From RGIG6165 sp045545175 (GTDB lineage Bacteria; Bacillota; Clostridia; Oscillospirales; Feifaniaceae): a stretch of DNA of 64,000 nucleotides. Shown in pieces: positions 35,209 through 44,348 of this stretch. A model generated the notes under the pieces. It was given only the letters and a program-made list of their open reading frames with translations. It was not told where the DNA came from and did no database searches. Numbering within the stretch: the stretch's first letter is position 1; each line of letters opens with the position of its first letter. The position numbers and the translations under genes are program-made. The stretch spans positions 1 through 64,000 of the forward strand of contig JAZQAK010000022.1 of NCBI GenBank assembly GCA_045545175.1. Direction: 5' to 3'.

Positions 35209-36390
35209 TTAATCGTGGCGGAGAGCATCTATCGGATTGAGCTTTGAAGCCCTGCTTGCAGGCAGATATCCGAATAACACACCGATTGCAACCGAAATTG
35301 AAAATGCAAGGGCGATTGTTGATGCTTTTGGAACGGCGGTAATGTCAAATAAGTTTCCTACGGGGTAGGATATCATAACGCCTGTTATCATACCGAGTAT
35401 ACCGCCGAGTGCACTTATTGTCATCGCTTCAATGACAAATTGCGTGAGAATATTTCTTCTCTTTGCACCGAGAGATTTTCTTATGCCTATCTCCCTTGTG
35501 CGTTCGGTAACCGAAACGAGCATAATATTCATAATGCCCACACCGCCTACGGCAAGTGAAATTGCCGCAATTGCGGAAAGAACGGTTATCACCATATCCA
35601 TCATGGTGTTTATGATGTCGAGCATTTCCGAGAGACTTATTACGGTATAGTAGTCGTCACTCTGGAAAATTTCGTACAGTGCGTTTTCAATGACCGTTTT
35701 TGCCTGATCTGCTTTATGCTGATCCGTGACCGAGAAGGTGTAAGACGTTATTCTTCCGCTTCTTGAAAGTTTTTGTGCTGTTGAATACGGTATGTAAACA
35801 CAGTCGTCACTCGAGGATTCCGAAGAATCGCCTATTTCGGCAAGTGTGCCTATTACCGTAAACGTGTTGCCGCCGATTTTAAGCGTCTGACCGACGGCTG
35901 ATTTATTGCCGAAAAGCGTATTCGCAACGTACGTGCCGATGACGCAGACCTTGTGTCTGCCCTCTATGTCCATATAACTTAAAAAGCGTCCGTCAGTTAA
36001 GTCGTAGCCTTTCATTACGTTGTAATACTCACTTACACCCGTAATCGAAGTCGTGTTGTCGGTGGTCGTGCCGCCGCACGTAACCTCACCCGTATGCGTG
36101 ACAGAGGGGCTTACCGCTTCAAGCACATCGGGGTTGTCGGTGGCAAGATTGAACATATCGTCGGGATCAACGCTTCTCGTTCCTCTGCTCGAAACGTTGA
36201 CCGTTATGAGATTTGTGCCCATTGAATCGAAAGCATCGGTCATATACGACTGCAGGCCGTTACCTAAACTCGTTATGATTATTACCGCGGCTATTCCGAT
36301 AATAATGCCGAGCATGGTAAGAAAAGCCCTCATTTTACTTCGTTTTATGCTCTTTAAAGCTAAAATAAATGACTGTCCGAACTGTTGCAT
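35209..36390 (-). CDS. MacB-type ABC transporter permease
   Basis: A 393-residue permease: an N-terminal TM segment (about 17-40, with MRAFLTMLGIIIGIAAV), a large extracellular MacB/periplasmic core domain (about 42-265), then three TM segments (about 280-370) in the FtsX-like domain with the conserved RTREIGIRKSLGAKRRNI motif. With the ATPase and adaptor upstream it forms a MacAB-like exporter of peptides or antimicrobial compounds. In Gram-positives such three-part sets act without an outer-membrane channel. Its start touches the ATPase stop. Confidence 0.92.
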   Translation of the reverse strand: MQQFGQSFILALKSIKRSKMRAFLTMLGIIIGIAAVIIITSLGNGLQSYMTDAFDSMGTNLITVNVSSRGTRSVDPDDMFNLATDNPDVLEAVSPSVTHTGEVTCGGTTTDNTTSITGVSEYYNVMKGYDLTDGRFLSYMDIEGRHKVCVIGTYVANTLFGNKSAVGQTLKIGGNTFTVIGTLAEIGDSSESSSDDCVYIPYSTAQKLSRSGRITSYTFSVTDQHKADQAKTVIENALYEIFQSDDYYTVISLSEMLDIINTMMDMVITVLSAIAAISLAVGGVGIMNIMLVSVTERTREIGIRKSLGAKRRNILTQFVIEAMTISALGGILGMITGVMISYPVGNLFDITAVPKASTIALAFSISVAIGVLFGYLPASRASKLNPIDALRHD

Positions 36391-37112
36391 CAGCCATTCA
36401 CCCCGCTTTCGTCAGCAGAAACTACTGCATTCGGGTCGTCCGACGGACCGTCGTAAATGATTTTTCCGTCGGAAAGGCGCACGATGCGTTTCGCCTTTCG
36501 TGCTATTGAGTTGTCGTGCGTAATAAGAACGATGGTATTGCCTTCGCTGTGAAGTTCCTGAAGGAAACGCAGTACCTCTTTGCCTGTTTTGGAGTCGAGA
36601 GCACCCGTCGGCTCGTCGGCAAGTATGACGCTCGGGTTACCTGCAAGCGCCCTTGCAATAGATACCCTTTGCTGCTGACCGCCCGAGAGTTGTGACGGAA
36701 AGTTTTTTGCCTTTGCCTGTATACCGACACGGGAAAGCGCTTTCATTGCTTTTTCTTTACGCTCAGCCTTGCTAAGCCCTGCATAAAGAAGCGGAAGTTC
36801 CACGTTTTCGAGTATTGATATGCCCTGTATAAGATTGTATTGCTGGAATATGAAACCGAGTTTTTTGTTACGTATTTCGGATAAACGGTCGTCGTGCATG
36901 GTCGAAACGTCGATACCCTCGAGTATGTACTGACCGCTTGTCGGCACGTCAAGACAACCGATTATATTCATGCAGGTCGATTTACCCGAGCCCGACTGAC
37001 CGACTATTGCGACGAATTCACCTTTGTTTATGGTCAGATTTATGCCGTCAAGAGCACGAACCTCGTTTTCTCCGCTTCCGTATATCTTATAGAGATTGCG
37101 AAGTTCTATCAT
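36390..37112 (-). CDS. MacB/LolD-type ABC transporter ATPase
   Basis: A 240-residue ATPase. Walker A GQSGSGKST (about 39-47), signature LSGGQQQRVSIARAL, Walker B VILADEPTGALD and the switch His in VLITHD are intact. It pairs with the permease directly downstream. Its start and stop codons share a base with its neighbours' stop and start codons, so the three exporter genes are coupled. Confidence 0.93.
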   Translation of the reverse strand: MIELRNLYKIYGSGENEVRALDGINLTINKGEFVAIVGQSGSGKSTCMNIIGCLDVPTSGQYILEGIDVSTMHDDRLSEIRNKKLGFIFQQYNLIQGISILENVELPLLYAGLSKAERKEKAMKALSRVGIQAKAKNFPSQLSGGQQQRVSIARALAGNPSVILADEPTGALDSKTGKEVLRFLQELHSEGNTIVLITHDNSIARKAKRIVRLSDGKIIYDGPSDDPNAVVSADESGVNG

Positions 37113-38743
37113 TACATGCCACCTCTGTTGCCCTGCGGCATACCGCCGCCCATATTACCTGACGGCATTCTGTTACCTGTGTTGCCACCCATATTACCGG
37201 ACGGTCTTGAACTGCTCATATTGCCCGACGGCATACCGCCAAACATATTGCTGTCCGTAGTAGTCTGAACTATTGCAGCCTTGTATATGCCTATAACGTC
37301 ACCCTCTTCAAGACCGCTTACGATTTCAACGAAGTTCGTATCGGTGTTACCCGTTACAACCTTTGTCTTTTCAAAATCATCTTGGGTAAGATTATCTTTC
37401 TTGTCCGATTTAAGCACGCTGACAATATCACCTCGTGTAATCGCATCGGTCGGTATTGCAAGGCAGTTTTCGCTCTGTGAAATTATTATGCTTGCTTCAA
37501 CGTTCATACCGGGAAGAAGATCGCCCGGTTCTTCTATTATTACCGTAACGGGATATGTAGTGGAGTTTGAAGAAGTGGAACCGACTATGCTTGTAGCACT
37601 TACGTAGCCGGTGAGTGGTTTATCAACCGTGTCTGCCGTTATTGATACCGGCTGGCCTACTTTTATGCTTTGGATGTCAAGTTCGTCAACGGCAAGGTCG
37701 AGTTTGAGATAACTCATATCGTATATTATCGCAAGCGTCTGTCCTGCCGTAATTGTTTCGCCTGCCTTGTAGTTTTTCTGAACGACCGTCCCCGAAATAG
37801 GTGCCTTTACCGTATATTTGTCCTTCTGGTCGTTTGCGGTTTCAAGTTCCGAAATTGCATCGTCAAGTGCATCCTCAAGGTCGTCGTTTTGCATAGAAAC
37901 TATTATGCCGTTTGATGCAACGGTTTCTCCCTCGTTAGTGACGATTTTAACAACCTCACCCGACACTTTTGCATTTATCGTCTTGCTCATACCCGTACCG
38001 TACTTAAAAATGCCGTTCTCAATGCAGGATATTTCACCAACCTTTGCACTTGCCGTACTGTCAGGGAGGACGGAGCCTGAATTTGAGACCTTCAAAGTCA
38101 CGTTCTGTACCTTGATACCGCCCGTCATAGTCGTCACGTTTGAGGATATTTTGCTTACCGTTGCAGGCAGCGTTTCAAAGTTTGCTTCGGTTATAACGGT
38201 TGCCTGCGTGCCGACCGAGAAATTTTGCACGTCATACGTGCTGAAGGGAACTTCCAGATACATATAGGCGTCGTTTACGATGTCGGCAATCGGCGTTCCT
38301 GCCTTGATTTCGTCACCGATTTCCACGTACAGTTTCGTTACTCTGCCCGAAATGGTGCTTTTTACGTCAAGATTCTGCAGGTTTTCTATTGCAGTATCAT
38401 AACTTTTTTGTGCACGTTCAACGTTTCTTTCAAGAGAAGACGAGGATGACGAATCAAGCTCATACAAAACCGCATCCTTTTCCACCGTGTCGTTTTCTTC
38501 GAAAAAGTCGTAAAGCACGTCGGCATCGACCGATGAATTTATGGTGTAGGTATCCTTCGGCTGAACTGTTGCCGTGCCTGTCAACTCTGTGCTTATATTC
38601 CGTCTGCCGACGGTGTAAAGCGTATATTCACCACTTGTACCGACCGTCTTTTTACAACTTCTGAGTCCTGCGGCGACAGAAATAATAAGTGCAAGAATTA
38701 CAATAAGCACTATTATGCGTTTGAGAGTTTTTTTCTTCGACAT
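37112..38743 (-). CDS. HlyD/MacA-family adaptor with Gly/Met-rich tail
   Basis: A 543-residue membrane-fusion protein with an N-terminal TM anchor (about 8-27), a lipoyl/barrel-sandwich domain split by a helical hairpin (about 60-330), beta-barrel parts (about 340-480) and a 45-residue tail built from PSGNM, GGM and NRM units. The coil region is ELETANDQKDK-like and short, as in Gram-positive adaptors. The protein links the MacB-type permease to its substrate outside the membrane. The Gly/Met/Asn tail could bind metal or the cell wall, but that is a guess. The gene has its own promoter upstream. Confidence 0.88.
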   Translation of the reverse strand: MSKKKTLKRIIVLIVILALIISVAAGLRSCKKTVGTSGEYTLYTVGRRNISTELTGTATVQPKDTYTINSSVDADVLYDFFEENDTVEKDAVLYELDSSSSSSLERNVERAQKSYDTAIENLQNLDVKSTISGRVTKLYVEIGDEIKAGTPIADIVNDAYMYLEVPFSTYDVQNFSVGTQATVITEANFETLPATVSKISSNVTTMTGGIKVQNVTLKVSNSGSVLPDSTASAKVGEISCIENGIFKYGTGMSKTINAKVSGEVVKIVTNEGETVASNGIIVSMQNDDLEDALDDAISELETANDQKDKYTVKAPISGTVVQKNYKAGETITAGQTLAIIYDMSYLKLDLAVDELDIQSIKVGQPVSITADTVDKPLTGYVSATSIVGSTSSNSTTYPVTVIIEEPGDLLPGMNVEASIIISQSENCLAIPTDAITRGDIVSVLKSDKKDNLTQDDFEKTKVVTGNTDTNFVEIVSGLEEGDVIGIYKAAIVQTTTDSNMFGGMPSGNMSSSRPSGNMGGNTGNRMPSGNMGGGMPQGNRGGM

Positions 38744-38790
38744 AAAACATATCTCCCCGTTTACGAATGTGTTGATTTTTTGACAGTATA

Positions 38791-38819
38791 ATAATATTGT
38801 AAAAAAAATACAAGGTCAA
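38791..38819 (-). promoter_or_regulatory. Promoter of the MacAB-like operon
   Basis: On the minus strand TTGACC (38819-38814) and TATTAT (38796-38791) are separated by 17 bases. Confidence 0.65.
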
Positions 38820-38873
38820 TCGAAAAAAGTAAAGTTTACATCTTGTTTACTCTTTATTTACGAAAAATATGCT

Positions 38874-38903
38874 TTGACACGGAAGTCGGAATAATAGTAT
38901 CAT
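38874..38903 (+). promoter_or_regulatory. Candidate promoter of the cation efflux gene
   Basis: TTGACA (38874-38879) is followed 18 bases later by TATCAT. A better TATAAT lies at 38903-38908, but 23 bases away, so the exact -10 is uncertain. Confidence 0.45.
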
Positions 38904-38932
38904 ATAATGTATATCAGGTTAAGGTGGGTATT

Positions 38933-40102
38933 ATGGTAACGTTACTTGGCAGATTGTTTATAAAAAACAGAGATCTCTCATCCGCAAAGGTGCGCTCGGC
39001 ATACGGAACGCTGTGCAGCATACTCGGAATATTTTTAAATATTCTTCTTGCAACTGCAAAAATGATTGCGGGCACACTCAGCGGTTCGGTTGCAATCTCC
39101 GCCGATGCGGTCAACAATCTTTCGGATGCGGGCTCGTCGGTCATCTCGCTTATAGGATTTCGTATGTCGGGCAAGAAGGCGGACAGTGACCATCCTTTCG
39201 GACACGGCAGAATGGAGTATATTTCGGGCGTCATCGTGTCGGTAGTCATAATATTTATGGGCATAGAACTGCTTAAAGATGCCATATCGAAAATTATTAC
39301 ACCTCAGCCTATGACGGTCAACGTCACGGTCGTTGCAATTCTTCTGCTTTCCGTATTCATTAAATTATATATGGCGTTTTACAACGGCAGGGTTGGCAAA
39401 AAAATAGGCTCGTCATCGCTGCTTGCCGTGAAATACGACAGCCTTTCGGACAGTGTGGCAACGTCGGTGGTGCTTATATCAACTCTTGTGGGTGGATACA
39501 GCAAAATTGCAATAGACGGCTGGGCAGGTGCCGCCGTTTCGCTGTTTGTAATCTGGGCAGGAATAAAGTCTATGAAGGACACAATATCTCCGCTTTTAGG
39601 TCAGCCTGCGGATGAGAAGCTTGCCGACAGAGTAAAGGAAATAGTTATGGCACATTCGGTTTCACACGGTATTCACGACCTTGTGATACACGATTACGGT
39701 GTGGGCAGGCTTATGATTTCGCTTCACGTCGAGGTTGACGGTACGGGTGATATATTCAAATTACACGATGAGATAGACAATATAGAAAATGAACTTGCAA
39801 AAGAACTTTCCTGCGAGGCGGTTATACATATGGACCCGATAGCATTGTACGATGAAAACCGCAACCGCCTTAAAGATCTTGTGGCAGCCTTTGTTACGGG
39901 TATAGACGAGAGATTGCATATTCACGATTTCCGTATCGTGCCCGGACCGACGCATACCAATATGATATTTGACGTCGTAAAGCCGTTTGAATTGCAGATG
40001 ACGGATGATGAACTTAAAAACCGTATCTGCAGCGGTATATCCGTGCTTGAAGACGGTAAGTACAGGGCAGTGGTTACGATTGATAAGGAATACATAAAAT
40101 AA
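38933..40102 (+). CDS. Cation diffusion facilitator (CDF) transporter
   Basis: A 389-residue CDF protein exporting divalent metals such as Zn2+, Mn2+ or Fe2+ in exchange for protons. Six TM segments (about 25-220) carry the metal-site residues in ADAVNNLSDAGSSV (TM2) and the KYDSLSDSVATS stretch (TM5). DSDHPFGHGRMEYISG is the usual loop after TM2. The cytoplasmic domain (about 225-310) has a HxxxVDG-type strand, and about 80 further residues form a second ferredoxin-like domain, so the protein is longer than most. ATG 38933 follows AAGGTGG; the frame extending to 38843 overlaps the promoter region. Confidence 0.92.
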   Translation: MVTLLGRLFIKNRDLSSAKVRSAYGTLCSILGIFLNILLATAKMIAGTLSGSVAISADAVNNLSDAGSSVISLIGFRMSGKKADSDHPFGHGRMEYISGVIVSVVIIFMGIELLKDAISKIITPQPMTVNVTVVAILLLSVFIKLYMAFYNGRVGKKIGSSSLLAVKYDSLSDSVATSVVLISTLVGGYSKIAIDGWAGAAVSLFVIWAGIKSMKDTISPLLGQPADEKLADRVKEIVMAHSVSHGIHDLVIHDYGVGRLMISLHVEVDGTGDIFKLHDEIDNIENELAKELSCEAVIHMDPIALYDENRNRLKDLVAAFVTGIDERLHIHDFRIVPGPTHTNMIFDVVKPFELQMTDDELKNRICSGISVLEDGKYRAVVTIDKEYIK

Positions 40103-40185
40103 ATAAAGGTTCAACCTAATTTTATTAAGTGTAAGCCTTTGAAAATAATAAAAAGTTAAATAAAAGTATGTTTTCCTTGAATAAA

Positions 40186-40214
40186 TTGACTTAATTTGCA
40201 AAAAAAAGTATAAT
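40186..40214 (+). promoter_or_regulatory. Strong promoter of the amino-acid ABC transporter
   Basis: TTGACT and TATAAT with a 17-base spacer and an A-rich region upstream; this is near consensus. Confidence 0.85.
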
Positions 40215-40252
40215 ATCACCTATAACACAAAAAACTTTTGGAGGTAATTGTT

Positions 40253-41023
40253 ATGAAGAAGATGCTTCGTATTGCATCAATCGTTCTTGCGGTAGTAATG
40301 CTTGTAGCTTGCTTTGCCGCTTGCAAAAAAGACAACACAGAAACTACGGTAGATTACGTAATTGCAACTGATAAGGGCTTCAGCCCCTTTGAATTCCAGG
40401 ATGCAGAAGGCAATATCGTTGGTATTGATATGGATATCCTTGCAGCAATCGCTGACGATCAGGGATTCACTTACGATCTTCAGTACATCGGTTGGGATGC
40501 AGCTATCGCAGCATGCCAGGCAGGTCAGGCTGACGGTATGATCGCAGGTGCATCAATCACAGAAGACAGAAAGTCAAGTGGCTGGATCTTCTCTGAAGGC
40601 TACTACGATGCAACACAGGGTATGGCAGTTGCAAGCGATTCTGATATAACAGGATTCGCTGATATGGCTGGTAAGAAGGTTGCTGTTAAGAACGGCACTA
40701 TGAGCAATCAGTACGCTGAATCAATCAAGGATCAGTACGGTTTTGAAGTTGTTACTTTCCCGACATCACCTGATATGTATCAGGCTGTTATCGGCGGTCA
40801 GGTTGACGCTTGTATGGACGATACACCGATTCTCAAGTACAACATCAAGACAGGCGAACTCGATATGAAGTTTGTTGAAGGAACAGAAAACGAACCTGCT
40901 CAGTACGGTTTTGCAATCTTTGATGCAAACAATCAGGAACTCGTTGACCGTTTCAATGCAGGTCTCAAGAACATCCGTGAAAACGGTAAGTATGATGAGA
41001 TCATTGCTACATATCTCGGTTAA
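40253..41023 (+). CDS. Polar amino-acid ABC transporter, binding lipoprotein
   Basis: A 256-residue lipoprotein: a signal peptide with lipobox LVAC (or FAAC four residues on), then a type II binding fold starting with TDKGFSPFEFQD and the GxxxGIDMDIL strand typical of family 3 solute-binding proteins for polar amino acids. Codon use is strongly biased and the promoter near consensus, which suggests high expression. The substrate cannot be read from the sequence. ATG 40253 follows GGAGGT. A hairpin of moderate stability separates it from the permease gene, a common way to make more binding protein than permease. Confidence 0.93.
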   Translation: MKKMLRIASIVLAVVMLVACFAACKKDNTETTVDYVIATDKGFSPFEFQDAEGNIVGIDMDILAAIADDQGFTYDLQYIGWDAAIAACQAGQADGMIAGASITEDRKSSGWIFSEGYYDATQGMAVASDSDITGFADMAGKKVAVKNGTMSNQYAESIKDQYGFEVVTFPTSPDMYQAVIGGQVDACMDDTPILKYNIKTGELDMKFVEGTENEPAQYGFAIFDANNQELVDRFNAGLKNIRENGKYDEIIATYLG

Positions 41024-41038
41024 TTAAGGTTTAATTAA

Positions 41039-41064
41039 CAGGGCATTGGGTAACCGATGCCCTG
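41039..41064 (+). terminator. Intercistronic hairpin, partial terminator
   Basis: CAGGGCATTGG, loop GTAA and CCGATGCCCTG form an 11-bp stem (one wobble) without a T tail. It probably protects the upstream message or attenuates transcription. Confidence 0.65.
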
Positions 41065-41092
41065 AAACTATGTTTTAAGGAGGGTTGCTCCA

Positions 41093-41767
41093 ATGAGTCA
41101 ACTTATAAGTACCTACGGATCGCTGTTGCTTGAAGCCATGGGGCAAACGCTTTTACTTGCACTGTGGGGCCTGTTATTCGGCTGTATTCTCGGAATAATT
41201 TTTGGACTTGCCAGTGTCGTAGACAATAAAGTATCCAGGGCAATTTCAAAAATATACGTAAACATAATCCGCGGTGTGCCGATGATCGTTCTTGCGTTTT
41301 TCGTATTTTACGGTGTGCCGTACGGTTTAAAATCCATTTTCGGAATAAAATTCGTACTTTCATCACTGCAGGCAGGTACGATTTGTCTTGCACTCAACTG
41401 CGGTGCATATATGTCGGAAATTATCCGTGCGGGAATTCAGGCTATTGATCCCGGTCAGATGGAAGCGGCAAGAAGCCTTGGTCTTTCATACTGGCGTTCA
41501 ATGTTCCGCGTAGTTCTTCCGCAGGCAATAAAAAATATGATTCCGAGTATTGTAAATCAGTTTATAATAACTTTAAAGGATACGTCAATTCTGTCTGTTA
41601 TCGGATTTCCGGAACTTGTTAACAAAGCTCAGAACGTTATTTCAATCACGTTTAAATCATTCCAAACGTGGGCTATTGTTGCAGTAATGTATCTTGTCGT
41701 TATTCTTGCGTTACAGCAGGTTGCAAATGCTCTTGAAAGGAGACTGAACCGTGGCCGTGAAAAATAG
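41093..41767 (+). CDS. Polar amino-acid ABC transporter, permease
   Basis: A 224-residue HisM/GlnP-type permease with five TM segments and the EAA loop EAARSLGLSYWRSMFRVVLPQA (cited in part as EAARSLGLSYWRSM) that contacts the ATPase. MSEIIRAGIQAI precedes it, as in the family. AAGGAGGG precedes ATG by 8 bases. The gene overlaps the ATPase gene by 17 bases. Confidence 0.94.
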   Translation: MSQLISTYGSLLLEAMGQTLLLALWGLLFGCILGIIFGLASVVDNKVSRAISKIYVNIIRGVPMIVLAFFVFYGVPYGLKSIFGIKFVLSSLQAGTICLALNCGAYMSEIIRAGIQAIDPGQMEAARSLGLSYWRSMFRVVLPQAIKNMIPSIVNQFIITLKDTSILSVIGFPELVNKAQNVISITFKSFQTWAIVAVMYLVVILALQQVANALERRLNRGREK

Positions 41768-42497
41768 AAACGTAAAAATACACATAGAAAACTTAGAAAA
41801 GCGCTTCGGTCACAACGAGGTTTTGAGAGGCATTTCAACCGATATTTACGAAGGTGAAGTTGTTTGCGTTATCGGGCCTTCGGGTTCGGGTAAATCAACC
41901 TTTCTCCGTTGTATAAACAAACTTGAAAAATCAACGGCAGGCGTAATCATTGCTGACGACGTTTGTATAAATGACAAAAAGGTTGATATAAACAAGATTC
42001 GTGAAAATATCGGTATGGTGTTCCAGCACTTCAATCTGTTTGCCAATATGAACGTTTTGAGAAATCTTATGCTTGCACCTGTGGATCTTAAAAAGGCCAC
42101 GAAGGAAGAAGCGAAAAAGAGGGCACTTGAACTTCTCGAAACGGTCGGTCTTTCAGATAAGGCGGAAAGTTTTCCCCATCAGCTTTCGGGTGGACAGAAA
42201 CAGCGTGTGGCTATAGCGAGAGCGCTTGCCATGAATCCCGATATTATGCTTTTCGACGAGCCCACTTCGGCGCTTGATCCCGAAATGGTTGGTGAAGTTC
42301 TTCAGGTAATGAAAAAACTTGCTGAAGGCGGTATGACGATGGTTGTTGTAACGCACGAAATGGGCTTTGCCCGTGACGTTGCCGACAGAGTCATATTTAT
42401 GGCTGACGGTGTTATCGTTGAAGAGGGTACGCCGGAGGAAGTGTTCGGCAATCCCAAGGAAGATCGAACAAAAGAATTTTTAAGCTGTGTGCTTTAA
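41751..42497 (+). CDS. Polar amino-acid ABC transporter, ATPase
   Basis: A 248-residue GlnQ-type ATPase. Walker A GPSGSGKST (about 41-49), signature LSGGQKQRVAIARAL, Walker B IMLFDEPTSALDPE and the H-loop VVVTHEMGFA are intact. GTG 41751 follows GAAAGGAGA. It completes the binding protein-permease-ATPase operon and is followed by a strong terminator. Confidence 0.95.
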   Translation: MAVKNRNVKIHIENLEKRFGHNEVLRGISTDIYEGEVVCVIGPSGSGKSTFLRCINKLEKSTAGVIIADDVCINDKKVDINKIRENIGMVFQHFNLFANMNVLRNLMLAPVDLKKATKEEAKKRALELLETVGLSDKAESFPHQLSGGQKQRVAIARALAMNPDIMLFDEPTSALDPEMVGEVLQVMKKLAEGGMTMVVVTHEMGFARDVADRVIFMADGVIVEEGTPEEVFGNPKEDRTKEFLSCVL

Positions 42498-42499
42498 AT

Positions 42500-42533
42500 A
42501 AAAAAACTGTGTATGGAAATACACAGTTTTTTT
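42500..42533 (+). terminator. Terminator of the amino-acid ABC operon
   Basis: AAAAAACTGTGTAT, loop GGAA and ATACACAGTTTTTTT form a perfect stem. Confidence 0.92.
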
Positions 42534-42547
42534 ATTTTATTAAAGTT

Positions 42548-42586
42548 CAACGGGGGAGATGTCATAAAAATGAATCTCTCCCGTTG
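42548..42586 (-). terminator. Hairpin after the nitrilase-GDPD gene
   Basis: CAACGGGAGAGAT and ATCTCCCCCGTTG (minus strand) form a 13-bp stem with one wobble about 40 bases after the stop. A smaller CCGA...TCGG hairpin lies between. Confidence 0.55.
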
Positions 42587-42628
42587 TAGATTTTACAAGT
42601 GTCACCGACTTAAATCGGTTACGTCCTC

Positions 42629-44236
42629 TTATTTTTTGTAACTTTTAACAACCTGTGATATGCGGTTATAGTCGTTTGTAAGTATTACGTCGATGCCCAT
42701 ATCGAGAAATTCTTTCGTTTCTTCCGGGTCATCTGACCAGAATACGTTTGTGATGATGCCGTGTTCCTTTGCTTTGTCAACCATTGCCTGATCGAAACAG
42801 CCCTTGAAAAGCTGTACTTTCTGACAACCGTACTTGATTGCGCGATCAACGATTGCCCATCTCGTCTCACTGGTGGGACCGCCGCCACAGCAACGTGTTA
42901 TTTCGGGGTAGTCCTTCTGAAGTCTTTCGAGAAGCTCGTCAACACCCGTCATAATATAAACGTATTTTTCACAGTCGTATTTCTTTATGAGGGATATGAT
43001 TTTTGCAAGACGGTCAGGACGCTCACAACCGGACTTAAGATGGATATTCATAATGCAGTGGCAGGAGAATTTCTTTAAAATCTCTTCAAAAGTCAGAATC
43101 TTCAATCCCTTGAACTCATCGGAGAACTTTGAGCCGAAATCAAGCTTGCGGAGTTCTTCGAGAGTGTAGTCTGAAACAAGACCTTCACCGTCTGACACGC
43201 GTTCAAGATGGCTGTCGTGGGTTGAAACGATTTCTTCGTCTTTTGTAAAACGAAGGTCAAATTCAATCTCCTCAGCACCTAATGAAACTGCGGCACCAAA
43301 AGCAGGCATACTGTTTTCGGGGGCAACCGTATTGAAACCACGGTGTGCACAAACTCTGGGATACTTCATAACTGCATCGTGACGAACGATGGCACTTCCT
43401 GCGGGACGGTACTTCCACGGTCTGCGGCCCTTTTCGATATATTCGTAATGTGCCGAAGGGGGATTGCCGTAGCCTGCAGGCTTGTAATATTTGTTTTTGG
43501 GGTCAATTTCTACCGTTTCAAGACCGACACGGCTCTTCATATTGACAAGGATTTCACCTGTGGGGGCAACTACCATGGATGCGCCGCCTATATCGGAGTT
43601 TACGTCCATTGAAACGGAGGAACGGACAACATAGGTGTTTGTGTTATATGCCAGGAACTGTGTTATTACTTCAAGCGCTAAGTGTGTATCGCTGCGCTGG
43701 TGTGAACAACCGATTATAATATCCATATTCTGACGTGCCATATTGGCAAACGCCTCGTAAAAATAGAAGTCGTAGCAGGTTAAGAAACCGAAACGAAGAC
43801 CTTCCATTTCAATAACGATAGGCTCTGAGAATTCGAAACTGTAATCACAGTCAAGCCCTATTTTATTGGGGTCAACTTCACTTGGAACAAGATGCTGTTT
43901 ATCATAAGTTCCAACGATTTCACCCTGACGGTTGAATGCATATGTAGTGTTGCGGAGTTTTCCGTTATGAGGTGAACGTGCATTTACAAAAACCATTGCA
44001 TTGCAGCGCTTTGCTGTTTTAGCAACCTCGTCGAGAAGCGGTTTGTTGTGCTTTGCCGATGAGGCATCGCTGAGTTCTTTGGTAAGTGCAAGGCAAGGAA
44101 CGTCACTGAGCTCGGGCATTACGATAAGGTCCATTGACTCATCGCACTGAGCCAGAAGCTCAAGTTCTTTTTCGAAATACTCGTCGGACAATGAATAATC
44201 TGTCGAGTAAGGGGGCTGAATAATACATACTTTCAT
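42629..44236 (-). CDS. Nitrilase-glycerophosphodiesterase fusion
   Basis: A 535-residue protein made of two enzymes. Residues 1-260 are a carbon-nitrogen hydrolase with the Glu-Lys-Cys triad at E42 (VMPELS), K113 (YDKQHLVPSE) and C154 (FLTCYDFYF), which hydrolyses amides or nitriles. Residues about 290-535 are a GDPD-type TIM barrel: H298-R299 and E307-N308 (AHRGFNTVAPENS), E325/D327 (EIEFDLRFTKD) and H340 (STHDSHLERVSDG), which splits glycerophosphodiesters with a metal. There is no signal peptide, so it acts in the cytoplasm. All key residues are intact in both halves. The linked reactions suggest stepwise release of an acyl-amide or ethanolamide group from a lipid head, but the substrate is unknown. 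Confidence 0.88.
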   Translation of the reverse strand: MKVCIIQPPYSTDYSLSDEYFEKELELLAQCDESMDLIVMPELSDVPCLALTKELSDASSAKHNKPLLDEVAKTAKRCNAMVFVNARSPHNGKLRNTTYAFNRQGEIVGTYDKQHLVPSEVDPNKIGLDCDYSFEFSEPIVIEMEGLRFGFLTCYDFYFYEAFANMARQNMDIIIGCSHQRSDTHLALEVITQFLAYNTNTYVVRSSVSMDVNSDIGGASMVVAPTGEILVNMKSRVGLETVEIDPKNKYYKPAGYGNPPSAHYEYIEKGRRPWKYRPAGSAIVRHDAVMKYPRVCAHRGFNTVAPENSMPAFGAAVSLGAEEIEFDLRFTKDEEIVSTHDSHLERVSDGEGLVSDYTLEELRKLDFGSKFSDEFKGLKILTFEEILKKFSCHCIMNIHLKSGCERPDRLAKIISLIKKYDCEKYVYIMTGVDELLERLQKDYPEITRCCGGGPTSETRWAIVDRAIKYGCQKVQLFKGCFDQAMVDKAKEHGIITNVFWSDDPEETKEFLDMGIDVILTNDYNRISQVVKSYKK

Positions 44237-44268
44237 TTAAGTCACCTGCTTTTTTAATGTATGAGTTA

Positions 44269-44297
44269 ATTATAATATACTTATTGTAAAATGTAAA
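44269..44297 (-). promoter_or_regulatory. Promoter of the nitrilase-GDPD gene
   Basis: On the minus strand TTTACA (44297-44292) and TATAAT (44274-44269) are separated by 17 bases. Confidence 0.75.
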
Positions 44298-44308
44298 TCG
44301 GTAGAAGT

Positions 44309-44341
44309 TAAAAAGGACGCCCAAGGGCATCCCTTTTTAAA
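44309..44341 (-). terminator. Terminator after the lysR gene
   Basis: AAAGGGATGCCC and GGGCGTCCTTTT pair on the minus strand with two G-U wobbles and end in T residues. The plus-strand version would have mismatches, so it works for the minus strand. Confidence 0.8.
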
Positions 44342-44348
44342 CGAGTAG

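Noticed and set aside
37112..37250. Gly/Met-rich tail as a frameshift artefact
   Set aside because: The tail is in frame, has repeated units and normal codons, and ends exactly at the ATPase start overlap, so it looks real.
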